A DNA stretch of 64,000 nucleotides from CAG-791 sp963596015. GTDB lineage: Bacteria; Bacillota; Clostridia; Lachnospirales; Lachnospiraceae. This document shows positions 34,619 through 42,896 of this stretch, piece after piece. Position 1 is the first letter of the stretch; each line of letters opens with the position of its first letter. The stretch covers positions 69,268-133,267 of the forward strand of contig CAVBJS010000001.1 in NCBI GenBank assembly GCA_963596015.1. The letters are read 5' to 3'. The translations under genes were made by a program, and so were the position numbers. The notes under the pieces are model-generated. The model was not told where the DNA came from and did no database searches. It worked only from the letters and a program-made list of their open reading frames with translations.

Positions 34619-35158
34619 TTACTTATGCTTTAGCAGACCGAATTTGGAAAAAGGAAAAATACGAATAAACGCCTTACCGATAATATCCTTTTTGTGGATG
34701 CAGCCCACTGCCGGATCCCGGCTGTCCTGGCTGTTATTGCGATTATCCCCCAGCGCAAAGTATTCGTCCTCTTCCAGCGTGATCTCCTGTGCCGCCAATC
34801 CGGCGGTAGCCATAGGCTCATAGCCGTAGCTTTCCTCCAGTATCTCGCCGTTGATATAGATATTGCCTTCTGTATCAATGCGGACCTTTTCTCCCGGCAT
34901 ACCGATGATCCGCTTGATGTAATAGGTTTTTTCCTGATATTTATAGGGAAAAACGATGATATCAAAGCGCTCCGGATCATGAAACCGATAGGAAAGCTTA
35001 TCCACGATGAGCTGGTCGCCGCTCTCTAAGGTAGGATACATGGACTGCCCGAACACCTCGGTGCGCTGGCCCACGAAAGTGATCAGCAAATAGGTGGCCA
35101 AAAGCACGCCTGCTATATAAAGCACCAGATTAAACAGATTTTTAAGTCCTTCCTTCAC
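34619..35158 (-). CDS. lepB: Signal peptidase I (first copy)
   Basis: Type I signal peptidase, membrane anchored, cleaves Sec/Tat signal peptides. One N-terminal membrane segment (residues about 8-29), catalytic Ser39 in GQSMYPTLESGD, catalytic Lys82 in YYIKRIIGMPGE, and GDNRNNSQDSR near the end. I propose a GTG start at 35158, preceded by GGAG. 179 residues. It overlaps nothing and follows ylqF by 25 bp. A second copy is at 36312. Confidence 0.92.
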   Translation of the reverse strand: MKEGLKNLFNLVLYIAGVLLATYLLITFVGQRTEVFGQSMYPTLESGDQLIVDKLSYRFHDPERFDIIVFPYKYQEKTYYIKRIIGMPGEKVRIDTEGNIYINGEILEESYGYEPMATAGLAAQEITLEEDEYFALGDNRNNSQDSRDPAVGCIHKKDIIGKAFIRIFPFSKFGLLKHK

Positions 35159-35183
35159 AATACACTCCTTTTTGCGGCATTTA

Positions 35184-36086
35184 TTACTTCTGCGTATTCG
35201 AAAGTGATCCCTTTTCCAGAGAGACTCTTCCCAGTCTGCCGCTTCTGCAGTCATCTAACAGCAAGGACGCTGCCCTGTCAATATCCGGCAGTCCCTGGCT
35301 CTTTAAAAGCTTTCGGGACTCTGCAATAGCTGTAAGGCACGCAAGGGCCTGTGCTGTATCGTCGGCGGTAACCTGTCCCGCGTTCTCGCTCCAGGGGCAG
35401 GCAATGCCGTATTTTTCTCCTAATAGAGCAGGATACTGTTCCCTTAAATATTGTACCAGCCACAGAGAAAGTTCCATCGGATCCAGAATATCCTCGTTGA
35501 TAGCACCCGCCAGGGCGAGGCGCATACCGATGATCGGATCCTCAAACTTAGGCCACAGGATACCGGGGGTATCCAGAAGCTCTAAGTCCTTTGCCAGGCG
35601 GATCCACTGCTTTCCCTTGGTCACGCCGGGCTTGTTGCCGGTCTTGGTACAGGCCTTTCCGGAAAAGGAATTGATAAAGGTAGATTTGCCCACGTTGGGG
35701 ATGCCGGCTACCATAGCCCGCAGGGGTCTGCCCACGATACCTCTGCGCTTATCTCTGGCCAGCTTGGCGCTGCAGGCTTCTCTGACATAAGTGCGCAGCT
35801 CTTCCATACCCTTTCTGGTCCTGGCATCCATGGCAATGACCTTGCCCCCTGCCTTTTTGTATTCCTCCATATAGGCCTTGGTGCAGGCCGGATCTGCCAG
35901 GTCTGCTTTATTGAGTACCAACACTCTTGCCTTGCCGCCGCAAAGGGAATCGATGTCAGGATTCCGACTGCTGCCGGGAATTCTGGCATCTGCCAGCTCG
36001 ATCACCAGATCCACCAGTTTAATATTTTCTTCCATCATCCGGCGGGCCTTTGTCATATGCCCGGGATACCATTGATAAACTGCCAT
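35184..36086 (-). CDS. ylqF: Ribosome biogenesis GTPase YlqF (RbgA)
   Basis: Circularly permuted GTPase for late 50S assembly. The N-terminus WYPGHMTKARRMM is diagnostic; G4 (NKADLAD) comes before the P-loop GIPNVGKST, then DTPGILWPKF (G3). 300 residues. TGGAGGA precedes the ATG. It lies between two signal peptidase genes; the usual neighbours (rplS, lepB, rnhB) are all present. Confidence 0.96.
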   Translation of the reverse strand: MAVYQWYPGHMTKARRMMEENIKLVDLVIELADARIPGSSRNPDIDSLCGGKARVLVLNKADLADPACTKAYMEEYKKAGGKVIAMDARTRKGMEELRTYVREACSAKLARDKRRGIVGRPLRAMVAGIPNVGKSTFINSFSGKACTKTGNKPGVTKGKQWIRLAKDLELLDTPGILWPKFEDPIIGMRLALAGAINEDILDPMELSLWLVQYLREQYPALLGEKYGIACPWSENAGQVTADDTAQALACLTAIAESRKLLKSQGLPDIDRAASLLLDDCRSGRLGRVSLEKGSLSNTQK

Positions 36087-36123
36087 CCGTCCTCCATCTA
36101 ATTACAAATCACCGTGTTGCCCG

Positions 36124-36155
36124 GTTACTGCTTAGTCACATCTCATTTCAGTAAC
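36124..36155. repeat. Short GTTACTG inverted repeat upstream of ylqF
   Basis: GTTACTG and CAGTAAC, 7-bp arms, 18-nt loop. Possibly a reduced relative of the GTTACCGTTC family; similar ends occur at 41672-41699 (CAGTAA/TTACTG). Confidence 0.4.
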
Positions 36156-36311
36156 GATTTACTGGCTTATTATAAATTTTACTTCGCAAAAAACACCTGC
36201 TTCCTCCCAGATCAAGTCATTATGAAGTCAGAAACAGACATTTTGCTGCAGCGTGCGCTATAACATCATCTCAGGCTTTACTAGGTCACCTTCGTTTATT
36301 ATCCATACCTT

Positions 36312-36908
36312 CTACCGGATCAGGGACAAACTGTGGGTGGTGCCGGGCAAAGCCAGCCAGGCCTTGCCGATAACCGTGGACGCGCTGACAAGACCGATTC
36401 CGGCCGAGCGGCTGTCCTCACTGTTATTGCGATTATCACCCAGGACAAAATACTCGTCATCTCCCAGTGTGATCATCTCCGCTGCGGTGCCGGCATCCTC
36501 CATCAGGTCATAGGAATCATTATCAGCGTCCGGGAAACCGTTGATCAACAGCTTTCCGTCTGTGATCTGCACCGTATCTCCCGGGACAGCCACCACTCTC
36601 TTGACATAAGGATGGGTAGCTGTATTGCCACCCGGATAAAAGACGATCACATCTCCTCTGGAAATATCCTTAAGACGGTAAATGACACGATTCACCAGGA
36701 CATTCTGCCCGTTTTCCAGCTCCGTTTCCATAGAAGCACCGATCACGCTGACCCGGTATCCCACAGCACTGACCAGGACAAAGGCCATCAGAATAGCGGT
36801 TACGGTATAGACGATCCAGAGAACCACTTCTTTTATTATATCAGCGTTGATCCGGGATTGTTTTTCATAAAAGGTAAGCCCCGATGATCTCCTTCTGCGG
36901 CGCGTCAT
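36312..36908 (-). CDS. lepB: Signal peptidase I (second copy)
   Basis: Second type I signal peptidase, 198 residues. An Arg-rich N-terminus (MTRRRRRSSG) is followed by one membrane segment (about residues 27-50), catalytic Ser59 in GASMETELENG, catalytic Lys103 in YVKRVVAVPGD and GDNRNNSEDSR. It differs clearly from the other copy (the residue after SM is Glu instead of Tyr-Pro). AAAGGAAAG precedes the ATG at 36908. It has its own promoter, downstream of the rplS terminator. Confidence 0.92.
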   Translation of the reverse strand: MTRRRRRSSGLTFYEKQSRINADIIKEVVLWIVYTVTAILMAFVLVSAVGYRVSVIGASMETELENGQNVLVNRVIYRLKDISRGDVIVFYPGGNTATHPYVKRVVAVPGDTVQITDGKLLINGFPDADNDSYDLMEDAGTAAEMITLGDDEYFVLGDNRNNSEDSRSAGIGLVSASTVIGKAWLALPGTTHSLSLIR

Positions 36909-36985
36909 CTCTCTTTCCTTTCTGTGCTGCGATCTGCTGCAGCACCACGAGGAGAATTCCGTATAGGTGATTTCTCCGCCATATG
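36909..36985 (-). repeat. Start-proximal repeat upstream of lepB copy 2 (family 2)
   Basis: Minus strand: GTTCTGTGCATATGGC, then GGAGAAATCACC...GGAATTCTCCTCGTGG, then GTGCTGCAGCAGATCGCAGC as a hairpin before the ribosome site. Close match to the copy upstream of khpA. Confidence 0.85.
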
Positions 36986-37022
36986 CACAGAACATGCAGC
37001 CTGTCACATAGTATTATCAAAC

Positions 37023-37075
37023 TATATTGCCGTAAATTATATTACCGTAAAATATATTGCCATAAACTATATTGC
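37023..37075. repeat. 15-bp tandem repeat with promoter-like units
   Basis: Units TATATTGCCGTAAAT, TATATTACCGTAAAA, TATATTGCCATAAAC and a partial fourth. On the minus strand each unit gives a TATA(A/G)T-like box, so the array repeats -10-like sequences downstream of a consensus promoter. Confidence 0.85.
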
Positions 37076-37095
37076 AATCAGGCAATATATGTCAA
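37066..37095 (-). promoter_or_regulatory. Promoter for lepB copy 2
   Basis: Minus strand TTGACA, 18-bp spacer, TATAGT; overlaps the last unit of the 15-bp tandem array. Confidence 0.75.
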
Positions 37096-37107
37096 TTTGC
37101 CTCTAGT

Positions 37108-37141
37108 AAAAAGACGCTGCACCTCTTACGTCAGTGCAGCG
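37108..37141 (-). terminator. Terminator after rplS
   Basis: CGCTGCAC / GTGCAGCG stem with an 11-nt loop, followed by TCTTTTT on the minus strand, 13 bp after the rplS stop. Confidence 0.9.
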
Positions 37142-37154
37142 CCTCTGTGGATTC

Positions 37155-37511
37155 TTACTTATCTGTACGGATAACTTCCTTAACCTTTGCCTTCTTACCG
37201 CTTAATGCACGCAGGTAGTTCAGCTTAGCTCTTCTTACCTTACCTCTTCTGATAACCTCTACCTTCTCTACATTGGGAGAGTGAAGGGGCCACGTCTTCT
37301 CAACGCCGATACCGCTGGACTCTTTACGAACGGTAAAGGTCTCTCTGTTGCTGCCGCCCTGAACCTTCAGAACAACGCCTTCGAATACCTGTACTCTCTC
37401 GCGGTTACCTTCCTTGATCTTACCGTAAACACGTACGGTATCACCTACGTTGAAGGAAGGCTTGTTATCCTTTAACTGTGCCTGCTCGATCTCTCTGATA
37501 ATGTCGTTCAT
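37155..37511 (-). CDS. rplS: 50S ribosomal protein L19
   Basis: Ribosomal protein at the 30S-50S interface. Conserved GDTVRVYGKIKEGNRERVQV, FEGVVLK and EKTWPLHSPNVEKVEVIRRG. I start at 37511 (AAGGAGAAG upstream), giving 118 residues; the longer frame is untranslated leader. The 171-bp upstream region contains a GCTGCTTT/AAGCAGGC-type hairpin that might be an autoregulatory leader, but I cannot match it to a known L19 motif. Confidence 0.96.
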   Translation of the reverse strand: MNDIIREIEQAQLKDNKPSFNVGDTVRVYGKIKEGNRERVQVFEGVVLKVQGGSNRETFTVRKESSGIGVEKTWPLHSPNVEKVEVIRRGKVRRAKLNYLRALSGKKAKVKEVIRTDK

Positions 37512-37682
37512 TTCTTCTCCTTTGTACACTGGATGTTCTTGCTTTATACTGCCGGTACTGTCCATCCTCGCTGCAGGAATACTTCACATATCCTGCCCTC
37601 CGGTACAGCCTGCTTCCGGTCAAAAGCAGCGGACCACCTCTGATCTTTTTTCGCAACAGTAGTAATTTATCACATATTGTCC

Positions 37683-38495
37683 TTATGTGCAAGGAATTTC
37701 TGTATTCTGTGAGTCGGGAATTTCTGATTCCTTCTGCTCCTGCGGCAGCTGCACCTCCCGGGAGCTGTGTCTTTTTCTTCGCTTTTTCTTCTCCACCGGC
37801 GGGTGGGCCTGCATATAAGCCTCATAGAGATCCGGCCTGCGCTCTTTGGTCCTCTCTAAGGACTTATCCAGACGCCAGGCATCTACCTTGGCGTGGTCAC
37901 CGCTTAGGAGTATAGCGGGCACCTTTTTTCCCCGCCATTCCTCGGGTCTGGAGTACTGGGGATATTCCAACAGGCCGTTGCCAAAGGAATCTGTCTCGGC
38001 AGACTCTGCATTGTTCAGAACCCCTGGCACCAGTCTGGATATGGCATCTACCAAGATCATGGCCGGCAGCTCTCCACCGGTGAGGACATAATCCCCGATG
38101 GAAATAGAATCCGTCACCACCTCTTCCAATACACGCTCATCAATACCTTCATAGTGACCGCACAAAAGGATCAGATCTTTTTCTTTGGAAAGTTCCTGTG
38201 CCTTCGCCTGAGTAAAGGTCTCCCCCTGGGGTGTCAGAAACACCACTCTTGCCGGCTTTTCCAGCTGCTTTTGCACCGCCATGCAGGCATCGTATACCGG
38301 CTGAGCCTGCATCAGCATACCGGCCCCGCCGCCGTAAATATAGTCGTCTACCCGGTTGTGCTTATTTTCCGTATAATCCCGGATATTATAGGCATCGGCC
38401 CGAATGAGCCCTTTTTCCATAGCTCTGGCAAGGATGCTGGTATTAAGTCCCTGCAGCACCATCTCCGGAAAAAGAGTAAGTATATGAAAATGCAT
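37683..38495 (-). CDS. trmD: tRNA (guanine-37-N1)-methyltransferase TrmD
   Basis: SAM-dependent knot methyltransferase that prevents +1 frameshifting. N-terminus MHFHILTLFPEMV; knot region LLCGHYEGIDERV and SIGDYVLTGGELPA; C-terminal RPEEWRGKKVPAILLSGDH. At 270 residues it has about 30 extra C-terminal residues (Lys/Arg-rich, then Glu/Gln/Ser-rich) beyond the family core. It begins 10 bp after rimM. Confidence 0.96.
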   Translation of the reverse strand: MHFHILTLFPEMVLQGLNTSILARAMEKGLIRADAYNIRDYTENKHNRVDDYIYGGGAGMLMQAQPVYDACMAVQKQLEKPARVVFLTPQGETFTQAKAQELSKEKDLILLCGHYEGIDERVLEEVVTDSISIGDYVLTGGELPAMILVDAISRLVPGVLNNAESAETDSFGNGLLEYPQYSRPEEWRGKKVPAILLSGDHAKVDAWRLDKSLERTKERRPDLYEAYMQAHPPVEKKKRRKRHSSREVQLPQEQKESEIPDSQNTEIPCT

Positions 38496-38505
38496 CCCTC
38501 TTCTC

Positions 38506-39015
38506 CTATTCTGTCAATCCGGGCATCAGATATACTTTCATGTAACCTTCCTGGGGGTTGGTCTCCTTGATGCAATCTTTGATGGCAGGCAGCAGGATCT
38601 CTTTGCCCTCCGGTGTCTGCACCACATAGACGTCATTGGCACCGGTCTGAAGCACATCCTTAAGGGTTCCCACCGGTGTGCCGTCTTCCTCTATGACGGA
38701 AAGTCCCAGCAGATCCGGGATATAATACTCCCCCTCTTCCAGAGGGATAGCCTGCTCTCTGGAGATCAGAAGGCTTTTTCCCCGCAGTCTCTCCACATCC
38801 TCGATCTTATCAAATTCCTGAAAGGCCAGGATCACAAACTGCTTGAAAAATCTGACCTTGGCAACGGTCAGTTCCTTTCTGCTCTTTCCTAAGTCCAGGA
38901 TCACTTTATCAAGATCCAGAAAACGCTCCGGGTCATCTGTGGTGGGAAATACCTTCACTTCCCCTTTCAGCCCATGAGTACCGGTAATAACACCAACCTG
39001 AAAATATTCTGTCAT
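38506..39015 (-). CDS. rimM: 16S rRNA processing protein RimM
   Basis: 30S maturation factor that binds S19. N-terminal FQVGVITGTHGLKGEVKV and PRC-barrel C-terminal domain (EEGEYYIPDLLGLSVI). Start at 39015 after GAGGTAAAG, 169 residues. Placed between khpA and trmD as usual, but a strong terminator separates it from khpA, so it may have its own promoter. Confidence 0.95.
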   Translation of the reverse strand: MTEYFQVGVITGTHGLKGEVKVFPTTDDPERFLDLDKVILDLGKSRKELTVAKVRFFKQFVILAFQEFDKIEDVERLRGKSLLISREQAIPLEEGEYYIPDLLGLSVIEEDGTPVGTLKDVLQTGANDVYVVQTPEGKEILLPAIKDCIKETNPQEGYMKVYLMPGLTE

Positions 39016-39052
39016 CTTTACCTCTTTTTGCATGCTTTGATTCGGCAACAAA

Positions 39053-39098
39053 ATAAAAAATGGACATTGGCATGTGCTGCCACAGTGCCTCTGTCCAT
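39053..39098 (-). terminator. Terminator between khpA and rimM
   Basis: ATGGACA and TGTCCAT stems, with an inner GGCA/TGCC pair, followed by TTTTTTATTTTG on the minus strand. It splits the rpsP-khpA unit from rimM-trmD. Confidence 0.85.
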
Positions 39099-39110
39099 CT
39101 TACTGATCCA

Positions 39111-39338
39111 TCAGTCAATATCTACATCAACCCGATAATCCTCCTTGGAGGAGGCTGCCTTTACCACAGATCGAATTGCTTTTGCGATCCTTCCCTGCTT
39201 GCCGATCACCTTTCCCATATCGGAAGGTGCCACATGAAGCTGCAGGCGGATGTTCTTGCCTTCCTGCTTCTGGGTCACAACCACCTCTTCCGGATGCTCA
39301 ACGAGGGCTTTTGCGATCACTTCTACAAGTTCTTTCAT
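39111..39338 (-). CDS. khpA: KH-domain RNA-binding protein KhpA
   Basis: Small KH-domain protein (75 residues) that pairs with KhpB/Jag to bind RNA and affect division and elongation in Firmicutes. The KH loop reads VAPSDMGKVIGKQGRIAKAI with the GxxG element (GKQG). Start at 39338 after GAGGTGAGA. It lies between rpsP and rimM, its conserved place. Confidence 0.93.
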   Translation of the reverse strand: MKELVEVIAKALVEHPEEVVVTQKQEGKNIRLQLHVAPSDMGKVIGKQGRIAKAIRSVVKAASSKEDYRVDVDID

Positions 39339-39435
39339 TCTCACCTCTTTCTGCTGCATTTTACCGCAGCAGCACGAAGAGAATTTCGCTCAGGTGAATC
39401 CCCTGATGCGATCTGCCATGGGCACAGAACTCTGC
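39339..39435 (-). repeat. Start-proximal repeat upstream of khpA (family 2)
   Basis: Minus strand: GTTCTGTGCCCATGGC, then GATTCACCTGAGCGAAATTC, TCTTCGTG and the hairpin CTGCTGCGGTAAAATGCAGCAG split across 20-mers, ending in AGAAAGAGGTG. Same order of parts as the lepB copy 2 element. Confidence 0.85.
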
Positions 39436-39449
39436 ATCCATGGAGTCTG

Positions 39450-39466
39450 AAAAAGGCCTGCGGCCT
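39450..39466 (-). terminator. Weak hairpin with T-run after rpsP
   Basis: AGGCC-GCA-GGCCT then TTTTT on the minus strand. A short stem, so probably a partial terminator between rpsP and khpA. Confidence 0.45.
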
Positions 39467-39503
39467 GTCTTTCAAACCTTCCCTCATGCATCAACAGCAG
39501 GAT

Positions 39504-39746
39504 TTACTTGTTGACACCTGCCTGCTTGAACAGCTTGTTAACAACGGTGGTAGGCTGTGCGCCGTTTGCCAGCCACTTCTTTGCCAGCTCAACGTCTACC
39601 TTAACAGTAGCAGGATTGGTGTTGGGATTGTAGGTACCGATCTCCTCGATGCACTGACCGTTTCTGGGAGTCTTGGAATCTGCAACTACGATTCTGTAAA
39701 GCGGAACCTTCTTCTCACCGATTCTTGCTAATCTGATCTTAACCAT
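39504..39746 (-). CDS. rpsP: 30S ribosomal protein S16
   Basis: MVKIRLARIGEKKVPLYRIV is the S16 N-terminus; GTYNPNTNPATVKVD follows. 80 residues, standard. GGAGGACAAAG precedes the ATG. It is downstream of ffh, as in most Firmicutes. Confidence 0.97.
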   Translation of the reverse strand: MVKIRLARIGEKKVPLYRIVVADSKTPRNGQCIEEIGTYNPNTNPATVKVDVELAKKWLANGAQPTTVVNKLFKQAGVNK

Positions 39747-39831
39747 TTTCTTTGTCCTCCATATTATAAATAAATAGTTTTATATGCGAAACAGAATTGG
39801 AAACCATTGTTTATCCATCTGTTACTGCCGT

Positions 39832-41205
39832 TTAAAATAAGCCCCGTCTGCCGCCGAACATATTCATCATGCCGCGTCCGCGCCGCTTGCCGCCCATCAT
39901 ACCGGGCATCTGCTTCATCAGCTTCTGCATCTGTTCAAACTGCTTGATAAAACGGTTTACATCTGCAATATCATTGCCGGATCCTTTAGCGATGCGGTGC
40001 TTACGCTTGGGATTAAGAAGCTTGGGATTAGCCCTCTCCTCCGGTGTCATGCTCAGCACGATAGCTTCCGTTCTGGCCAGCTGCTTCTCATCGATAGCTC
40101 CCTCCAGATCAGAGGCTTTGATCCCCATGCCGGGCATCATACCAAGGATACTGGAAAGACCGCCCATCTTCCGCATCTGCTGCATGCTCTCTAAATAATC
40201 GTTAAAGTCAAACTTACCCTTCTTAAGCCGGGCTGCCATATCCTTGCTCTTGGCTTCGTCCTGCTCTCCTAAGCTTGCCTGTGCCTTATCGATCAGCGTC
40301 AGCACATCGCCCATGCCGAGAATACGGCTGGCCATACGATCCGGATAGAACTGCTCTAAGTCAGAGAGCTTCTCACCCATACCCACATACAGGATAGGCT
40401 TGCCGGTAACTGCCTTAACAGAAAGTGCGGCACCACCTCTGGTATCGCCGTCCATCTTACTTAAAACTACACCGTCGATATGGATGCGGTCATCAAAGGT
40501 CTTGGCCACATTCACGGCTTCCTGACCGGTCATAGCATCTACAACCAGCAGGGTCTGATGCACATCTACCGCTGCCTTGATGCGCTCTAACTCTTCCATC
40601 ATCTCCTCATCCACCTGCAGACGTCCTGCGGTATCGAGAATGACTACGGTCTCATTATTCTTCTGGGCGTGCTCGATGGCAGCCTTTGCAATGTCCACGG
40701 GATCGTGATTCTCTCCCATGGTAAAGACATCCACACCCTGTTTCTCACCGTTTACCTGCAGCTGTTTGATAGCTGCGGGTCTGTATACGTCCAAGGCCGC
40801 TAAAAGGCATTTTTTCCCTTTTAATTTAAGCTTGCCGGCGATCTTAGCTGCTGTGGTGGTCTTACCGGAACCCTGCAGACCGCACATCATAATGACGGTA
40901 ATGGATTTACCCGGCTGGAAAGCCAGCTCCGTAGTCTCAGAGCCCATGAGCTTCGTCAGCTCTTCATCTACGATCTTGATCACCATCTGGGCGGGATTTA
41001 AGCCATTCATGACTTCTTCACCGATGGCCCGCTCCTCTACGGAAGAAACGAACTGCTTCACCACACGGAAGTTAACATCGGCCTCTAAGAGTGCCATCTT
41101 GACTTCCTTCAGCGCAGCCTTTACATCCGCCTCTGTAAGCTTGCCCTTGCCTCGCAGGTTCTTAAATACATTTGTTAATTTTTCGGATAAACTGTCAAAT
41201 GCCAT
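39832..41205 (-). CDS. ffh: Signal recognition particle protein Ffh
   Basis: SRP54 GTPase that targets membrane and secreted proteins with SRP RNA and FtsY. N domain, G domain with GLQGSGKTT and DTAGRLQVDEEMM, TKMD-equivalent LSKMDGDTRGG, and a Met-rich M domain (MQKLMKQMPGMMGG). 457 residues. The start codon shares one base with the ylxM stop (TGATG). No SRP RNA gene is in the window. Confidence 0.97.
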   Translation of the reverse strand: MAFDSLSEKLTNVFKNLRGKGKLTEADVKAALKEVKMALLEADVNFRVVKQFVSSVEERAIGEEVMNGLNPAQMVIKIVDEELTKLMGSETTELAFQPGKSITVIMMCGLQGSGKTTTAAKIAGKLKLKGKKCLLAALDVYRPAAIKQLQVNGEKQGVDVFTMGENHDPVDIAKAAIEHAQKNNETVVILDTAGRLQVDEEMMEELERIKAAVDVHQTLLVVDAMTGQEAVNVAKTFDDRIHIDGVVLSKMDGDTRGGAALSVKAVTGKPILYVGMGEKLSDLEQFYPDRMASRILGMGDVLTLIDKAQASLGEQDEAKSKDMAARLKKGKFDFNDYLESMQQMRKMGGLSSILGMMPGMGIKASDLEGAIDEKQLARTEAIVLSMTPEERANPKLLNPKRKHRIAKGSGNDIADVNRFIKQFEQMQKLMKQMPGMMGGKRRGRGMMNMFGGRRGLF

Positions 41206-41564
41206 CAGGTAATTTCCTTTTTGATCTCCTCGGCGATCTCTAACACCGTCCGGGAAAATGCTGCCTGCTCTTCTTTGCTCTCTGTTTTTTCTGCCTGCTT
41301 CGCTGCATTTATGAGTGCGTCGGCAGATTCCTGAATCCGCTGAAAAGTGCGGATCGCATGGAGCTTATCTTCGTAGGACTGCAGCGCCTGGGTACAACGC
41401 TTCATCAGATCATGGACAGCCTGCTTACTGATCCCCTCCAGATCTGCGATCTCGTTCAAAGAGAGATTCTCGTAAACTACCTGTTCATATATATGCTGCT
41501 GATGACTGGTCAGCAGCGGCCCGTAAAAATCATAGAGCAGTCCCTGTTCTACTATTTTTTCCAT
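41205..41564 (-). CDS. ylxM: YlxM-family putative helix-turn-helix protein
   Basis: UPF0122 protein of the SRP pathway; the Streptococcus homologue stimulates Ffh. It resembles sigma-region-4 HTH proteins: QHIYEQVVYENLSLNEIADL followed by EGISKQAVHDLMKR. 119 residues. Translationally coupled to ffh. The ATG lies only 7 nt after the predicted -10 box and has no ribosome site, suggesting a leaderless mRNA. Confidence 0.92.
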   Translation of the reverse strand: MEKIVEQGLLYDFYGPLLTSHQQHIYEQVVYENLSLNEIADLEGISKQAVHDLMKRCTQALQSYEDKLHAIRTFQRIQESADALINAAKQAEKTESKEEQAAFSRTVLEIAEEIKKEIT

Positions 41565-41571
41565 GAGTCAT

Positions 41572-41600
41572 ATCATATAACACAGGTTTGGGGTAGTCAA
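41572..41600 (-). promoter_or_regulatory. Promoter for ylxM-ffh
   Basis: Minus strand TTGACT, 17-bp spacer, TATGAT. The -10 ends 7 nt before the ylxM ATG. Confidence 0.8.
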
Positions 41601-41701
41601 GTATTTTTTCTTTACCTTTGGTAAAAAACGCCTTTAACCAGGTTGCTGCGCAGATACCAGACAAGCAGCGCTACAGTAACCGTCTTACAGGCTATTACTG
41701 T

Positions 41702-42781
41702 TTATTCTTCCTCGTTCATCTTCGCCAGCTTTGCCGCCTGATCCGCAGCGATGCAGGCATCGATGATCTCGTCGATATCGCCGTTCATGATCTTATCCAG
41801 CTTATAAAGGGTAAGACCGATGCGGTGATCCGTCACACGGCCCTGAGGGAAATTATAGGTGCGGATCTTCTCCGAGCGGTCGCCGGTACCGATCTGGCTG
41901 CGGCGCATATCTGCCTCCGCATCATGGCGCTTCTGCATTTCCATATCATAGAGCTTGGAACGAAGCAGCGCCCACGCCTTGGCTTTGTTCTGCAGCTGGG
42001 ATTTCTCTGTCTGGCTGTAGATGACGATACCGGTAGGATAATGGGTCAGACGCACCGCAGAGTCGGTGGTATTGACACACTGTCCGCCGTTACCGGAAGC
42101 ACGCATGACATCCACACGTACATCCTTTTCCGGGATATCTATTTCCACCGTATCATCCGCCTCCGGCATCACGGCTACGGTGATGGTAGAGGTATGGATC
42201 CGTCCGCCGGACTCTGTCTCAGGCACACGCTGTACCCGGTGTACACCACTTTCGTACTTAAGTCTGGAATAAGCACCGTTACCGGAGATCATAAAGGTCA
42301 CATACTTCATGCCGCCGATACCGATCTCCTCAAAGTCCATGGTCTCTACCTTCCAACGGCGGTTTTCTGCATAATGTACATACATACGGTAGATCTCAGC
42401 GGCAAAAAGTGCTGCCTCATCACCGCCGGCGCCGGCACGGATCTCCACGATGACATTTTTCTCATCGTTAGGATCCTTAGGAAGCAGCAGGATCTTCATC
42501 TCTTCTTCCAGTTCTTCTGTCCTTGCCTTGGAGTCATTTAATTCCTCCTTGAGCATCTCCCGCATTTCCGGATCGTTTTCACCCTCCAGCATGGACAATG
42601 AATCCTCGATCGCCTGCTTTTTCTCCTTATATTCTGTATACGCCTCTACGATAGGGGTAATATCGCTCTGTTCCTTCATAAGCTTGCGGAACCGGTCCTG
42701 ATTGGCTGTGACATCCGGGCTGGAAAGCTCTCTGGAAATGTCCTCATAGCGCATCAGAAGATCATCTAATTTATCAAACAT
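41702..42781 (-). CDS. prfA: Peptide chain release factor 1
   Basis: Terminates translation at UAA and UAG. GGQ catalytic motif at 232-234, PxT-type codon-recognition tripeptide PET at 187-189, GAGGDEA motif in the middle. Start at 42781 (GGGAGGAG upstream), 359 residues. prmC, which methylates the GGQ glutamine, is directly upstream. Confidence 0.97.
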   Translation of the reverse strand: MFDKLDDLLMRYEDISRELSSPDVTANQDRFRKLMKEQSDITPIVEAYTEYKEKKQAIEDSLSMLEGENDPEMREMLKEELNDSKARTEELEEEMKILLLPKDPNDEKNVIVEIRAGAGGDEAALFAAEIYRMYVHYAENRRWKVETMDFEEIGIGGMKYVTFMISGNGAYSRLKYESGVHRVQRVPETESGGRIHTSTITVAVMPEADDTVEIDIPEKDVRVDVMRASGNGGQCVNTTDSAVRLTHYPTGIVIYSQTEKSQLQNKAKAWALLRSKLYDMEMQKRHDAEADMRRSQIGTGDRSEKIRTYNFPQGRVTDHRIGLTLYKLDKIMNGDIDEIIDACIAADQAAKLAKMNEEE

Positions 42782-42896
42782 GGTACTCCTCCCTTCCATG
42801 TGCTGTATGCTTTTATAGCTATATCACTTTGCCGCCTTATAATGATATCACTAAGCAGCTGTAATTTTTAAAAATGCAAAAAGCGCAAATTTCAAC

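Noticed and set aside
36909..37007. Extended N-terminus of the second signal peptidase
   Set aside because: The extra 33 codons lie in the repeat element, and the Shine-Dalgarno site supports the start at 36908.
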